Source: Fischerella muscicola SAG 1427-1 = PCC 73103
GTDB taxonomy: Bacteria > Cyanobacteriota > Cyanobacteriia > Cyanobacteriales > Nostocaceae
Assembly (NCBI RefSeq): GCF_000317245.1
Contig: NZ_AJLJ01000018.1
Location: 1-35,407, forward strand
Length of the DNA: 35,407 nucleotides
Direction: 5' to 3'
In this document: one piece after another, positions 24,036 to 33,096 of the stretch
Layout: each line of letters begins with the position of its first letter
Numbering within the stretch: the first letter of the stretch is position 1
Program-made: the position numbers and the translations under genes
The notes under the pieces: generated by a model
Told to the model about the DNA's origin: nothing
Seen by the model: the letters and a program-made list of their open reading frames with translations, nothing else
Database searches by the model: none

Positions 24036-24234
24036 AATATTTACTGGATACAGACCATCTGAGCATTCTTCAGCGTCAAGATTCGATCGATTACAGTCAC
24101 AACAAATTCAACTAGCAAAGATGGATGCGCGGATCGCAGCAATTGCGCTATCCGGTGGACTGATTTTGTTAACCCGTAATCATCGAGATTTTGGTAAAGT
24201 GGCAGGGTTACTGATTGAAGATTGGACAGTTTAA
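24032..24234 (+). pseudogene. VapC-type PIN-domain toxin gene with internal deletion and frame change
   Basis: The start reads MKYLLDTDHLSILQRQDS, the N-terminal strand of VapC with the first catalytic Asp, but the frame stops at 24113. The end is in the next frame: FDRLQSQQIQLAKMDARIAA, IALSGGLILLTRNHRDF and GKVAGLLIEDWTV, the VapC C-terminus. The two pieces adjoin near 24080, so about 75-80 residues of the usual ~130 are missing, together with middle acidic residues of the active site. The product cannot be an active ribonuclease. It follows the antitoxin-like gene with a 4-base overlap. Confidence 0.8.
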
Positions 24235-24278
24235 AGTCAACAGCCTACCCCTACCCTCCTATACCCTTTTTTTTACGA

Positions 24279-25271
24279 GTGCTTGATATATCTTTGTTTC
24301 TGTGGGCAGTCGCACCCCCTTTGTTGCTTCTGGTTTTCTATTATTGGCGCTTTTCTAATAGCCCATCCCTGGTGCGACTGCTGTTATTTTTTGTAGGTGG
24401 GGCAATATCAGGTTTAATTGCTCTGAGTTTAGAGTGGCTTGTGGAAATACACCTCAACTCGTTTGCACCTTGGCGACAAATTAGTCATACTCTTACGGGT
24501 GTTGCCCTAAGACAATTGTTAGAGGTAGGGCCGATAGAAGAAGGTTGTAAATTAGCAATAGTTGTTGCTCTAGGTTGGTATTTTCAGCGTCGTCAATATC
24601 GCTTACGCCCCAGTACAATCTTCATCTTGACTATAACCGTTGCTCTGGGGTTCACCGCTGAAGAAAACTGGATTTATTTTGTTAACGATACAGCATCGAT
24701 TATAGAACGAGCGATCGCAACACCAGTTCATGCTATGTTCTCTGCACCCTGGGGTTATGCCTTAGCATTATCCTTTGGAAATAACACTCGCTTACGCCAA
24801 TCTCAGCCAAGTGTTACCAAAGCTTGGCTCAATTCTGTTATTTGTCATGCTATTGTCAATGTTCTATCTACTGCTTGGCGTTATCCCCAACCGTTATCTT
24901 TCCTCAGCTATGGTTTGTTTCCCTTTTTGTTGTGGATGTTTTGGCGATTAGAATATTTACTGCGAAAAGTGCAAAGAATACCAATTATAAATTTGATTAG
25001 TGGTTACACACCACAGCAACGTTTTTGGCAGAGGGGTTTGGTATTATTTGCCCTAACGTTGGGTGGTAATGCAATTTTTGGGTTATTTCTCTTAATCAGA
25101 AGTCTCAATTCTTTGAGTCACACACAGCTTTTTGAACTTAATATCCTGTGGTTTATACTTAGTCGTCTTTTAGTTAATCTTATTTTCGGACTAATAGCAT
25201 GGAAAATTTATCACTACTTGCGTACTCAAGTTCGTAGTAGGCGCTTTAGCGCTTATATATTTAAGGACTAA
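24279..25271 (+). CDS. PrsW-family intramembrane metalloprotease
   Basis: A protein of about 330 residues with eight or so hydrophobic segments. The PrsW motifs are present: PIEEGCKLAIV (EExxK), GFTAEENWIYF, TPVHAMFSAPWGYALAL and ICHAIVNVLST, giving the glutamates and histidines of a membrane-embedded zinc site. In Bacillus, PrsW starts cleavage of an anti-sigma factor; here the substrate is unknown. The start is uncertain: GTG at 24279 is chosen; a TTG at 24222 lies inside the vapC remnant, and neither has a good Shine-Dalgarno sequence. The last twelve codons (RSRRFSAYIFKD) and the stop lie in a dispersed hairpin element, so the native C-terminus has been replaced. Confidence 0.8.
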   Translation: MLDISLFLWAVAPPLLLLVFYYWRFSNSPSLVRLLLFFVGGAISGLIALSLEWLVEIHLNSFAPWRQISHTLTGVALRQLLEVGPIEEGCKLAIVVALGWYFQRRQYRLRPSTIFILTITVALGFTAEENWIYFVNDTASIIERAIATPVHAMFSAPWGYALALSFGNNTRLRQSQPSVTKAWLNSVICHAIVNVLSTAWRYPQPLSFLSYGLFPFLLWMFWRLEYLLRKVQRIPIINLISGYTPQQRFWQRGLVLFALTLGGNAIFGLFLLIRSLNSLSHTQLFELNILWFILSRLLVNLIFGLIAWKIYHYLRTQVRSRRFSAYIFKD

Positions 25272-25286
25272 AGTCCTGACTACGAA
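25231..25286. repeat. 56-bp multi-hairpin dispersed element
   Basis: Outer arms TTCGTAGT/ACTACGAA (8 bp) enclose two small hairpins, GCGCT-TT-AGCGC (25241-25252) and AGGACT-AA-AGTCCT (25264-25277), giving a three-stem, cloverleaf-like layout. I recall the sequence type (GGCGCTTTAGCGC...AGGACTAAAGTCCT) as a common intergenic repeat in filamentous cyanobacteria. It lies between two convergent genes and may terminate both. Confidence 0.75.
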
Positions 25287-25297
25287 ATTAAATTAAG

Positions 25298-26170
25298 CTA
25301 AATACGTGCTAAAACTGGCTGAGTTTCGGCTATACTCACAGAATTGGATTCTGTATCAGTGCAGTAAATTTCACAAGAATTATTCGGACTTTCAATTAAT
25401 TTGACTTTATAAAGTTTGGCTCCCAATTTCTGAATAGGCGATCGCAATAAATTACTGATGTAAAGTGCAATATTTTCAGCAGTAGGCACAACTTCTGAAA
25501 AATAGGAAATATCTTTGTTCAAGAAAGTGTGATCAAATGGCTCAACCACATAATCTTCTATGACTTGATTCAACGCACCTAAATCCACAATCATGCCAGT
25601 GCGTGGATCTATTTCCCCTTTCACTGTCACCTCTAAATGATAGTTGTGTCCGTGACCATTGGGACGCGCACATTTACCATAAATTTCAAAGTTATCTTGA
25701 TCACTAAGATCTGGATGCGCTAGCCTGTGAGCAGCGCTAAAGTGAGTACTGACACTGAGATATGCTTCCATTCCGTTTCCCATATAGTCTGCCCAAAGTT
25801 CAGGATTTTCAAATAGCTGCACACGGACTAAAGGTAAATGGGGTGCTAGCTTTTGCCAAATCACCCTTGCAATATTTTCTGTAGTAGGCAGAGTTTGCTG
25901 AAATTCTGCCCACACATCGTTGAGATAGGAAAAGTCTAGTTGGCTAGTTACTTCTTGCTTAATCACGTGTTTGACATCAGACAAGTTCAGCACCATGCCA
26001 TATTGATCTAATTCCCCAATCAGGGAGACAAATAAGACATAATTGTGTCCATGTCCCGGAAAGCGAGAGCAAGCACCAAATCTCTCTAAATTCTCAGCTT
26101 CACTCAATTCTGGCAACCAATAGCGATGGCTGGCCGAAAACTGAGCGCGGCGATTCACAACGCATTGCAT
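25298..26170 (-). CDS. Fused double 6-pyruvoyl-tetrahydropterin-synthase/QueD-like protein
   Basis: A 290-residue protein with two copies of the T-fold PTPS/QueD domain (about 1-130 and 135-270). Copy 1 has His15 (FSASHRYW), Cys34 and His40/His42 (CSRFPGHGHNY); copy 2 has His148 (FSAAHRL), Cys167 and His173/His175 (CARPNGHGHNY). The CxxxxGHGHNY spacing resembles eukaryotic PTPS (PNGHGHNY) more than QueD (CxxxHGH). Copy 2 keeps the catalytic Asp-His pair (FDHTFLN, 213-214); copy 1 has LDFSYLN (79-80) and lacks the His. It would act on dihydroneopterin triphosphate, either for pteridine cofactors/glycosides or for deazapurines. PGAP-style annotation would probably be 6-carboxytetrahydropterin synthase. 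Confidence 0.88.
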   Translation of the reverse strand: MQCVVNRRAQFSASHRYWLPELSEAENLERFGACSRFPGHGHNYVLFVSLIGELDQYGMVLNLSDVKHVIKQEVTSQLDFSYLNDVWAEFQQTLPTTENIARVIWQKLAPHLPLVRVQLFENPELWADYMGNGMEAYLSVSTHFSAAHRLAHPDLSDQDNFEIYGKCARPNGHGHNYHLEVTVKGEIDPRTGMIVDLGALNQVIEDYVVEPFDHTFLNKDISYFSEVVPTAENIALYISNLLRSPIQKLGAKLYKVKLIESPNNSCEIYCTDTESNSVSIAETQPVLARI

Positions 26171-26421
26171 GAGTATAGTGGGAGCATTATTTAATATTTC
26201 TTAATATTTTAACGTTTCCAGTGTCAATTATTTGGCGATGATAAAGTTATTATTGCTGAATATTTTTGCCTCTTGTGGCTGCTTGAAGCTAAATAAATTT
26301 ATGTAAATCATATTTAAGTATGTAAACTTGAAGGGCAGTTTTACAGGTAGTTTATAAAAGGCAAAAAAATATTAGTGTTGGCAGAGCGAATATTATTGTT
26401 GAGGTCTGTAAGCTTACTGAA

Positions 26422-29400
26422 ATGACAAGAAAAATTTTGCTTGTTGACGACTGTCTAGAAGATCAAGCAATCTACCGTCGCTACCTATTGCAAGACAAGC
26501 AACACACCTACAACATTTTAGAAGCCCAGACTGGGGAAGAGGGACTTCAATTGTGTCAGCAGCAAATTCCTGATGTGATTTTACTGGATTATCTGCTGCC
26601 AGACATGGACGGACTGGAGTTTTTAACACACCTGAAGACTCAGTTAGGTCAAACAAATCTTCCTGTTATTATGTTAACGGGTCAGGGAAATGAACAAATA
26701 GCAGTACAAGCAATGAAAAAAGGTGCTGCTGACTATTTAGTTAAAAGCCATACAACAACAGTAAGCCTCAGTCTGACTGTTCAAAATGTATTAGAAAAAA
26801 CAAGCCTCGCTGGACAACTTGAGGAGAGTGAAGGATTATTCAAGGCTACATTTAACCAAGCAGCAGTTGGTATCGCTCACGTTGGACTAGATGGACAGTG
26901 GTTACTGGTTAACCAGAAACTGTGTAGTATTGTGGGTTATACCCATGAAGAACTAAATCGGCTAACCTTTCAAGACTTAACACACCCCGATGATCTTAAT
27001 GCTGATTTGGAGTCTGTTCGCCTTTTGTTAACTGGGGAAATCCAAACTTATTCAATCGAAAAGCGTTATGTCCGTAAAGATAAAACCCTGATTTGGATTA
27101 ATTTGACTGTTTCCCTAGTTCGCAAATCTTCTGGTGAGCCAAAATATTTGATTTGCGTTGTTCAAGACATCAGCGATCGCAAACAAATCGAACAGCGATT
27201 ACAAACTGCTCATGATCAATTAGAAAAACGAGTCTCCCAACGAACTGCTGAACTTGAGCAAGCACAAACTAAACTCAGTCATATCATCAACAGTGCGATC
27301 GCTGCCATTATCAGTTTTCGGGTTTTTGCCAATCGTGATTGGGAGTATGAATATTTTTCTACAGGCTGTGAAACCATCTACGGCTATACTCCTGAAGAAT
27401 TCATGGCAGACAAACACCTTTGGATGTCACGGGTACTACCAGAAGACCGAGAGAATGTTATAGTACCACTTTTTGAATATTTTTTTGCTGAAGGCTCGAC
27501 TAAAATAGAGTATCGATTTTGTCATCGGGACGGTTCTCTACGCTGGATTGCCAGCACTTATACCTCTCGTCGTGATCAAATTAGAGATTGCTGGATCATT
27601 ACCGCTGTTAACACGGATATCGGCGATCGCAAACAAGCAGAAGCAGCCCTGCAAGCCAGCGAAGAAATGTTTCGCGCTATCTTTGAAAATGCTGGAATTG
27701 GTATTGTAGTCGCAGCTGCATCTGATTTCAGATGCATACCGAGTAACCCATTTTTTCAGCAATTCTTGGGTTACAGCGCCGAGGAACTGGCAACTCTCAA
27801 TTACACTGATTTGACTCATCCCGATGATATTTTATTGGAAGCCCCATTGGTACAAGAATGTATAGCAGGAGTTCGCGATCGCTATCAGTTAGAAAAACGT
27901 TTCACTCGCAAAAATGGGGAAATAGTCTGGGGCAACCTTATTATTAGTATGGTGCGAGACGCCACCGGGCAAGCACAATTTGCGATCGCTATGGTAGAAG
28001 ATATTAGCGATCGTAAACAAGCAGAACAGAAAATACGTGAACAAGCTGCCTTGCTTGATATCGCATCGGATGCAATTTTTGTTCGCGATTTACAACACAA
28101 CATTTTCTTCTGGAACCAAGGTGCTGAACGCCTTTACGGTTGGCAAAGTGCAGAAGTACTAGGCAAAAAAGCAAATGAGCTGTTTTCTGAGGAGACTTTA
28201 CCTCAAGTTGAATCAACCATGAAGATTTTGCTGGATCAGGGTAAATGGCAAGGTGAATTGGAACACACTACAAAAGATGGGAAAAAAGTCATTGTCCAAA
28301 GCCGTTGGACACTAGTGCAAGATGACACCGAACAACCAAAATTTATTCTCACCGTTAACTCTGACATTACTGAGAAAAAGCAACTCGAAGTCCAATTTTA
28401 CCAGGCACAACGCCTAGAGAGCCTTGGCACCCTAGCAAGTGGTGTTGCCCATGACATGAATAATATTCTGTCGCCGATTCTGACAGTTGCTCAACTGCTA
28501 CCCCTGAAACTTCCCAATTTAGATGATAAAAATCGCCAACTACTGAAAGTATTAGAAGATAACTCAAAACGTGGTGCTGAACTAGTCAAGCAAATTCTGT
28601 CTTTTGCACGAGGAGCAGAAGGTAAGCGAGTTCCTCTACAAATAAAACACCTCATCAAAGAACTTGAGCGGATTGTCAAAAGCACATTTCCCAAATTTAT
28701 TGAAATCTGCACCGAAGTCACACAACCTCTTTCTACAGTTTTGGCAGATCCCACCCAAATACATCAGGTGTTGATGAACTTATGTGTAAATGCTCGTGAT
28801 GCCATGCCCCAAGGAGGCACACTCACTATTGCTGCTGAAAACTTCTTTGTTGATGAAAACTATGCCAGGATGAATCTGGAGGCAAAAATAGGTAACTACG
28901 TGGTGATCACCGTCTCAGATACAGGATGCGGTATATCAAAAGAGTTATCGGAGCGAATTTTTGAACCCTTTTTCACAACCAAAGAGCCAGGTAAAGGGAC
29001 GGGATTAGGACTTTCCACGGTTATTGGTATCATTAAAAACCACGATGGTTTTGTAAACTTGTATAGCCAAGTGGGCAAAGGAAGCCAATTTCAGGTATTT
29101 TTCCCAACTAGTGAACAAGCCGCAACACAGGAAGATGATCACTCAAAAAAGCCAAAAGGCAATGGTGAATTAATTTTGATTGTGGATGACGAAGCATCCA
29201 TTCGAGAGATTACGAAAACCTCACTCGAAGAGTACAATTATACAACTCTGATTGCTCGTGATGGTGTCGAGGCATTTTCACTCTACGCCCAACATCACAA
29301 TGAAATTTGCCTTGTGTTGATGGATATTCAAATGCCATCGATAGATGGATTAAACGCTATTCGCGTTCTGCAACAAATGAATCCTGCTGTTAAGGTGATT

Positions 29401-29568
29401 GCCGTCAGTGGGCTTGCATCCAATCGTCAACTGTTAGAAGCTAATGGTATCAACGTCGGGGCATTTTTACTGAAGCCCTACACTCTTGAGGAATTATTAG
29501 ACACAATCAAAAATGTATTAAATAATACTCTTAAAAAAGAAATTAATGACAGTGGCGAGATTATCTAA
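26422..29568 (+). CDS. Hybrid sensor histidine kinase (REC-PASx4-HisKA-HATPase-REC)
   Basis: A 1048-residue soluble signalling protein. The order is: receiver (5-120; Asp56 in LLDYLLPDMDG), PAS 1 (133-258), a coiled linker, PAS 2 (290-410), PAS 3 (415-530), PAS 4 (540-660), HisKA with His677 in GVAHDMNNILSPIL, HATPase (NLCVNARDAMPQGG, VSDTGCGIS, GKGTGLGLSTVIG) and a C-terminal receiver (Asp968 in VLMDIQMPSIDG). All phosphotransfer residues are present, so it can autophosphorylate and pass phosphate internally; the input signal and partner are unknown. No transmembrane segment is seen. It has no adjacent response-regulator gene and is divergent from the PTPS-like gene, with 251 bases between them. 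Confidence 0.93.
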   Translation: MTRKILLVDDCLEDQAIYRRYLLQDKQHTYNILEAQTGEEGLQLCQQQIPDVILLDYLLPDMDGLEFLTHLKTQLGQTNLPVIMLTGQGNEQIAVQAMKKGAADYLVKSHTTTVSLSLTVQNVLEKTSLAGQLEESEGLFKATFNQAAVGIAHVGLDGQWLLVNQKLCSIVGYTHEELNRLTFQDLTHPDDLNADLESVRLLLTGEIQTYSIEKRYVRKDKTLIWINLTVSLVRKSSGEPKYLICVVQDISDRKQIEQRLQTAHDQLEKRVSQRTAELEQAQTKLSHIINSAIAAIISFRVFANRDWEYEYFSTGCETIYGYTPEEFMADKHLWMSRVLPEDRENVIVPLFEYFFAEGSTKIEYRFCHRDGSLRWIASTYTSRRDQIRDCWIITAVNTDIGDRKQAEAALQASEEMFRAIFENAGIGIVVAAASDFRCIPSNPFFQQFLGYSAEELATLNYTDLTHPDDILLEAPLVQECIAGVRDRYQLEKRFTRKNGEIVWGNLIISMVRDATGQAQFAIAMVEDISDRKQAEQKIREQAALLDIASDAIFVRDLQHNIFFWNQGAERLYGWQSAEVLGKKANELFSEETLPQVESTMKILLDQGKWQGELEHTTKDGKKVIVQSRWTLVQDDTEQPKFILTVNSDITEKKQLEVQFYQAQRLESLGTLASGVAHDMNNILSPILTVAQLLPLKLPNLDDKNRQLLKVLEDNSKRGAELVKQILSFARGAEGKRVPLQIKHLIKELERIVKSTFPKFIEICTEVTQPLSTVLADPTQIHQVLMNLCVNARDAMPQGGTLTIAAENFFVDENYARMNLEAKIGNYVVITVSDTGCGISKELSERIFEPFFTTKEPGKGTGLGLSTVIGIIKNHDGFVNLYSQVGKGSQFQVFFPTSEQAATQEDDHSKKPKGNGELILIVDDEASIREITKTSLEEYNYTTLIARDGVEAFSLYAQHHNEICLVLMDIQMPSIDGLNAIRVLQQMNPAVKVIAVSGLASNRQLLEANGINVGAFLLKPYTLEELLDTIKNVLNNTLKKEINDSGEII

Positions 29569-29659
29569 CTGATGTCTGTATTAGCACTCATAACATGCAC
29601 AGAGCCATTTTTTATCCATATTGAAAAGCTTTGAAGTTAGCTCCAATAATTTAAAATTA

Positions 29660-29756
29660 TACAAAAATAATATCATTCTTACTGAGATTATTATATCTTG
29701 ATATTTTTGATATTATAATGATATCATTTTGATATAATTTTTGGTTTATAAAAACT
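29660..29756 (+). promoter_or_regulatory. AT-rich promoter region with phased TGATAT repeats
   Basis: TGATAT occurs at 29699, 29708, 29719 and 29730, spaced 9-11 bases, and its complement ATATCA at 29670 and 29721. The third copy is the core of a 12-bp palindrome AATGATATCATT (29717-29728). The block ends 21 bases before the SPFH gene. It could be an operator for a ribbon-helix-helix protein such as the one encoded two genes on. Confidence 0.4.
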
Positions 29757-30698
29757 ATGGAACAGAAAATCAAGGAATTTCCAGCGTTTAAGGTCAACGG
29801 CTTCATCATGTTGGCTGTGGTAGTCGCGCTCACGCTGGTGGGAGGGTGGTATCTTTGGTCTCGTGTACAGGGGCTAGAAGCTTTACTAGCAAGAGGTTTG
29901 AAGGTTACTGATTTTATCGGTGGTGAGGATAGCGTTGCAGAGCTTGTTGCTTGGTTAGCTGCTACACTCCTTATTGTTGTCATCCCCTCACTGTCAGGCT
30001 TCTTTAGTGTTGAGCCTAATCAAGCGGTGGTGTTGGTGCTGTTTGGGAAATACATAGGAACAGTTCGCTCATCTGGCTTTTGGTGGACAAATCCCTTTGC
30101 TCGCAAGCAAAAAATTTCGCTGCGGGTTCGCAACTTTAACAGCAAAATCATCAAAGTTAATGATGCTGAAGGAAGTCCCATCGAAATTGCGGCGGTTGTC
30201 GTCTGGCAGGTTTTTGATTCAGCTAAATCAAAGTTTGCAGTGGATGATTATGAAGAATTTGTCGCTATTCAAAGTGAAACCGCCATTCGCTCTTTAGCCA
30301 TTCGCTATCCCTACGACAGTCCAGATGAAACAGAAACTCCTTCGCTGCGAGGAATTCCTGATGAAATTGCTCACGCTCTGCAAAAAGAACTCCAAGCCCG
30401 TTTGGAAGTAACGGGTGTAGAAGTGATTGAAGCACGGCTCTCACATCTTGCTTATGCACCAGAAATTGCTCAAATGATGCTGCGACGACAGCAAGCAAAA
30501 GCCTTAATTGATGCACGACGGCAGATTGTTGAGGGTGCAGTGGGGATGGTGAATGAAGCGTTGAATCGTCTCAGTCAAGAACAAATGGTTGATTTGGATG
30601 ACGAGCGCAAAGCTTCTATGATTAATAACTTGTTGGTTGTTCTCACCTCTGAGCAAACCGCCCAACCTGTTATCAATGCTGGAACGCTTTATAACTAA
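29757..30698 (+). CDS. SPFH/Band 7 domain membrane protein
   Basis: A 313-residue stomatin/prohibitin-like protein. Two hydrophobic segments (about residues 15-34 and 62-83) precede the SPFH domain, which starts [20 protein letters not shown] and runs through [39 protein letters not shown] and the amphipathic region [20 protein letters not shown] to [20 protein letters not shown]. Such proteins form oligomeric membrane scaffolds. The ATG at 29757 fits. It is followed after 3 bases by a small ribbon-helix-helix gene, an association I recall in other bacteria. Confidence 0.9.
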   Translation: MEQKIKEFPAFKVNGFIMLAVVVALTLVGGWYLWSRVQGLEALLARGLKVTDFIGGEDSVAELVAWLAATLLIVVIPSLSGFFSVEPNQAVVLVLFGKYIGTVRSSGFWWTNPFARKQKISLRVRNFNSKIIKVNDAEGSPIEIAAVVVWQVFDSAKSKFAVDDYEEFVAIQSETAIRSLAIRYPYDSPDETETPSLRGIPDEIAHALQKELQARLEVTGVEVIEARLSHLAYAPEIAQMMLRRQQAKALIDARRQIVEGAVGMVNEALNRLSQEQMVDLDDERKASMINNLLVVLTSEQTAQPVINAGTLYN

Positions 30699-30701
30699 GA
30701 A

Positions 30702-30878
30702 ATGGGACAAAAAAAACGATTTTTGTTACGTCTAGATGAGAGACTTTACGAGATGCTAGAGAAATGGTCGGCGGATGAACTAAGAAGCGTAAATGCACAG
30801 ATCGAGTATCTGTTGGCTGAAGCTGTGAAGAAGACAGGACGTTGGAAGGAAGACAAGGGTCAATCAGAGCAAGATTGA
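30702..30878 (+). CDS. Arc-type ribbon-helix-helix protein, 58 residues
   Basis: The frame reads [20 protein letters not shown] followed by [20 protein letters not shown] and a charged tail. KRFLLRLD is the beta-strand that enters the DNA groove in Arc/MetJ-type dimers, and the two helices after it ([29 protein letters not shown]) complete the fold. It starts 3 bases after the SPFH stop codon, so it is cotranscribed. It is probably a DNA-binding autoregulator of this operon or an adaptor for the SPFH protein. No toxin gene follows directly. Confidence 0.8.
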   Translation: MGQKKRFLLRLDERLYEMLEKWSADELRSVNAQIEYLLAEAVKKTGRWKEDKGQSEQD

Positions 30879-30983
30879 CTGTGAACTGAGAATCCCCGCC
30901 AGGGCTGGGGAATGTCAAATTCTGCACTCAGGCTCAGACAACAATTAGAATTGACATAGTGTGTCTTGGTTTGGGTTTAGAAA

Positions 30984-32828
30984 GTGTCTGATTCTTTGTC
31001 TCTTCGCGATCGCTACCTGGCTTTAGTTGATGAAATTGTGGAAACTACGCTCAAGGGCAAGATCAGTTCTGTTGAGCAGGTGTATCAAATGTTGCTCAAA
31101 GGTGTAACGGCTGGGACGGGGGAAATATTTGAATTGGCGTTGAGCGATCGCCTCAATAGCATTCAGCAACAAGTAGACAGCGAAAAGGATGAACTCAAAA
31201 AAGCCAAAGCCACCCGTAGTTTGAGGGCGATCAAGACAATCCAAACTCAATGGCAACGGGTTGAAGAACAAAACAAAGCCACAGAGTCCACAGCAACCGC
31301 AGTTAAAGAAATTACCACAGCCTCAACCGAGGAACGACTAGCTACTTTTTTACGTGTCACTGATCCAAACAGTCAGTATCGTCTCAACTTACAACAACTT
31401 CAGCAATTGTCAAAAGCTTTACAACAGTTTGCTCAACCAGATTCTGATTTACAGCAAATCTCAGAAGGTATTACCCGTGGGATTGCATCTTGGCAGCGAC
31501 TACAAGACCATTTAGTTAGCTGGATGTATGAGCAAAATCGCGAATCCTTGGGATTTGGCGGTATCCCAGAAGAGAATGGCCCTTGGGCTACTTGGGCTAA
31601 GCAACTACAAAGCGAGTTACCCCATGCACTGTTTCGCACCTTTGCCAAAGAAGAATCTGCCATTGATTTTGCCAGACAGCACCGTCAGATTAGTCTGAGA
31701 GATTGGGTGGAAATTACAATCATTTTCCAATACTTGCAAAGGGGATTAGTCCACTGGTTTGACCAGCAACCTTATAATGTGAAAGCCGGATCAAAGCTTT
31801 CTATTTCCACATATTTGACCTTTGCAGTCATCTGGAGTCAACTGGCAAGTGGTTTTAGTGAAAATATTATCTACAGTAATGCAGCCTCGCAAGTAATGTT
31901 ACAAATTTTGCGAACCTTTGTCCAAGCTCAGTATTTTCCCTTGTATGGCGGCATCTTTGCTTCTTTTTCTGGTAGTTACTTGCGTGATACCTTAAATTAT
32001 TTGGATGAACCATTGCGGAGAGTCGAAGGTACGCAAGAAAAAGCCAGAGTATTAACAATTTTAGGCTACTCACAACGGGCTTTAGGACAATATGACAGTT
32101 CAATTAACTTTCATCAACAGGCTTTAGAAATTGCTCGTCATGCAGGCGATCGCCCCTGTGAAATCGCTAATCTCAACCATCTCAGCCGTACTTATGTGCA
32201 AGAGCAAAAATATGCAGAAGCAATAGATTACAGTCAAAGAGCATTAATTATGAGTCGGCAAACAGGAGATAGGACAGGAGAAGCCTATGCCTTGGTAAAC
32301 TTGGGTTACAGCGAAGTCATGCAAGCTCAACAACAAGAGCAAATAGAACCTGAAACTTATGAAATGCCAATTAACTATTTGCAGCAAGGTTTAAAACTAT
32401 CAGAACAATTAGGTGATGTGCAAAGTAAAGCTTTGTGTTCAAGCAGTTTAGGTATTGCTTATTTAGTAATTGGCGATTCGCAAAACGCCATTAAAAATTT
32501 AGAAGAAGGCTTTAAAACCGCGCAGATATCCGGTGATTTATATCTCCAAGGATTAAATTTAGCTAATTTAGGTGAAGCAAATTATAACTCCGCAAATTTT
32601 TCCAGAGCGATTTACACAGCTTCTTTAGGAATGTATTTGTTAAATCAAATTGCTTCCCAAGAGTGGCTAAAAGTAGCGAGATTATTAACAATATTACAGG
32701 GTCAACTTGGGGTAGAAGCTTTCCAAAATGCATTGCAGCAAAATCGCCCGAAAATAATTTCTGTAATTGGTGTGGATGGGTACGATTATATTCCACAGTT
32801 GTTAGAAGAATATAAGCGTGAACTTTAA
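30984..32828 (+). CDS. Tetratricopeptide-repeat protein with helical N-terminal region
   Basis: A 614-residue protein. The N-terminal half is helical, with a charged coiled-coil stretch (about 50-110: QQQVDSEKDELKKAKATRSL) and a unique middle region. The C-terminal half has TPR units, for example ILGYSQRALGQYDSSINFHQ, NHLSRTYVQEQKYAEAIDYS, LVNLGYSEVMQAQ, SLGIAYLVIGDSQNAIKNLE and LANLGEANYNSANFSRAIYT. A protein-binding scaffold role is likely, but the partner is unknown. The start is a GTG at 30984 (no ATG nearby) with a weak ribosome binding site. It lies 105 bases after the ribbon-helix-helix gene in the same direction and may share its transcript. Confidence 0.8.
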   Translation: MSDSLSLRDRYLALVDEIVETTLKGKISSVEQVYQMLLKGVTAGTGEIFELALSDRLNSIQQQVDSEKDELKKAKATRSLRAIKTIQTQWQRVEEQNKATESTATAVKEITTASTEERLATFLRVTDPNSQYRLNLQQLQQLSKALQQFAQPDSDLQQISEGITRGIASWQRLQDHLVSWMYEQNRESLGFGGIPEENGPWATWAKQLQSELPHALFRTFAKEESAIDFARQHRQISLRDWVEITIIFQYLQRGLVHWFDQQPYNVKAGSKLSISTYLTFAVIWSQLASGFSENIIYSNAASQVMLQILRTFVQAQYFPLYGGIFASFSGSYLRDTLNYLDEPLRRVEGTQEKARVLTILGYSQRALGQYDSSINFHQQALEIARHAGDRPCEIANLNHLSRTYVQEQKYAEAIDYSQRALIMSRQTGDRTGEAYALVNLGYSEVMQAQQQEQIEPETYEMPINYLQQGLKLSEQLGDVQSKALCSSSLGIAYLVIGDSQNAIKNLEEGFKTAQISGDLYLQGLNLANLGEANYNSANFSRAIYTASLGMYLLNQIASQEWLKVARLLTILQGQLGVEAFQNALQQNRPKIISVIGVDGYDYIPQLLEEYKREL

Positions 32829-33096
32829 TGGTGTTAATAACAGCCTTAAAGTTAAAAAATTCGGTTCTTTATTACTTGTTATGCTAAAAACGTCTATAAA
32901 TTAGCTCATATCCCTTACTGGGCAAAAAAGATAGTTTTTAATCTTGACGTTTTAGATTTTGGGAGAAAACCTAGTTTTTAATTGCCTGAAACTCTTGATT
33001 TTCAAGGAAAATTCTTAATTCGAGTTTAAACTTTAGCATAACACCTACGGAAGAACCAAAAATTCTTAATAATGCTTAGACAGAAAATTTTTCTAT
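32829..33096. other. Intergenic region between convergent genes
   Basis: These 268 AT-rich bases lie between convergent genes. TAGTTTTTAAT occurs twice 40 bases apart (32932 and 32972). I see no gene or clear terminator hairpin. Confidence 0.4.

Noticed and set aside
24222..24278. TTG start of the PrsW-like gene at 24222
   Set aside because: It lies within the vapC remnant and a pyrimidine-rich low-complexity tract without a ribosome binding site; the GTG at 24279 fits the first membrane segment better, although certainty is low.
30673..30927. Minus-strand open frame across the ribbon-helix-helix gene
   Set aside because: It has no recognisable motif and is antisense to a well-supported 58-residue gene tightly linked to the SPFH gene.
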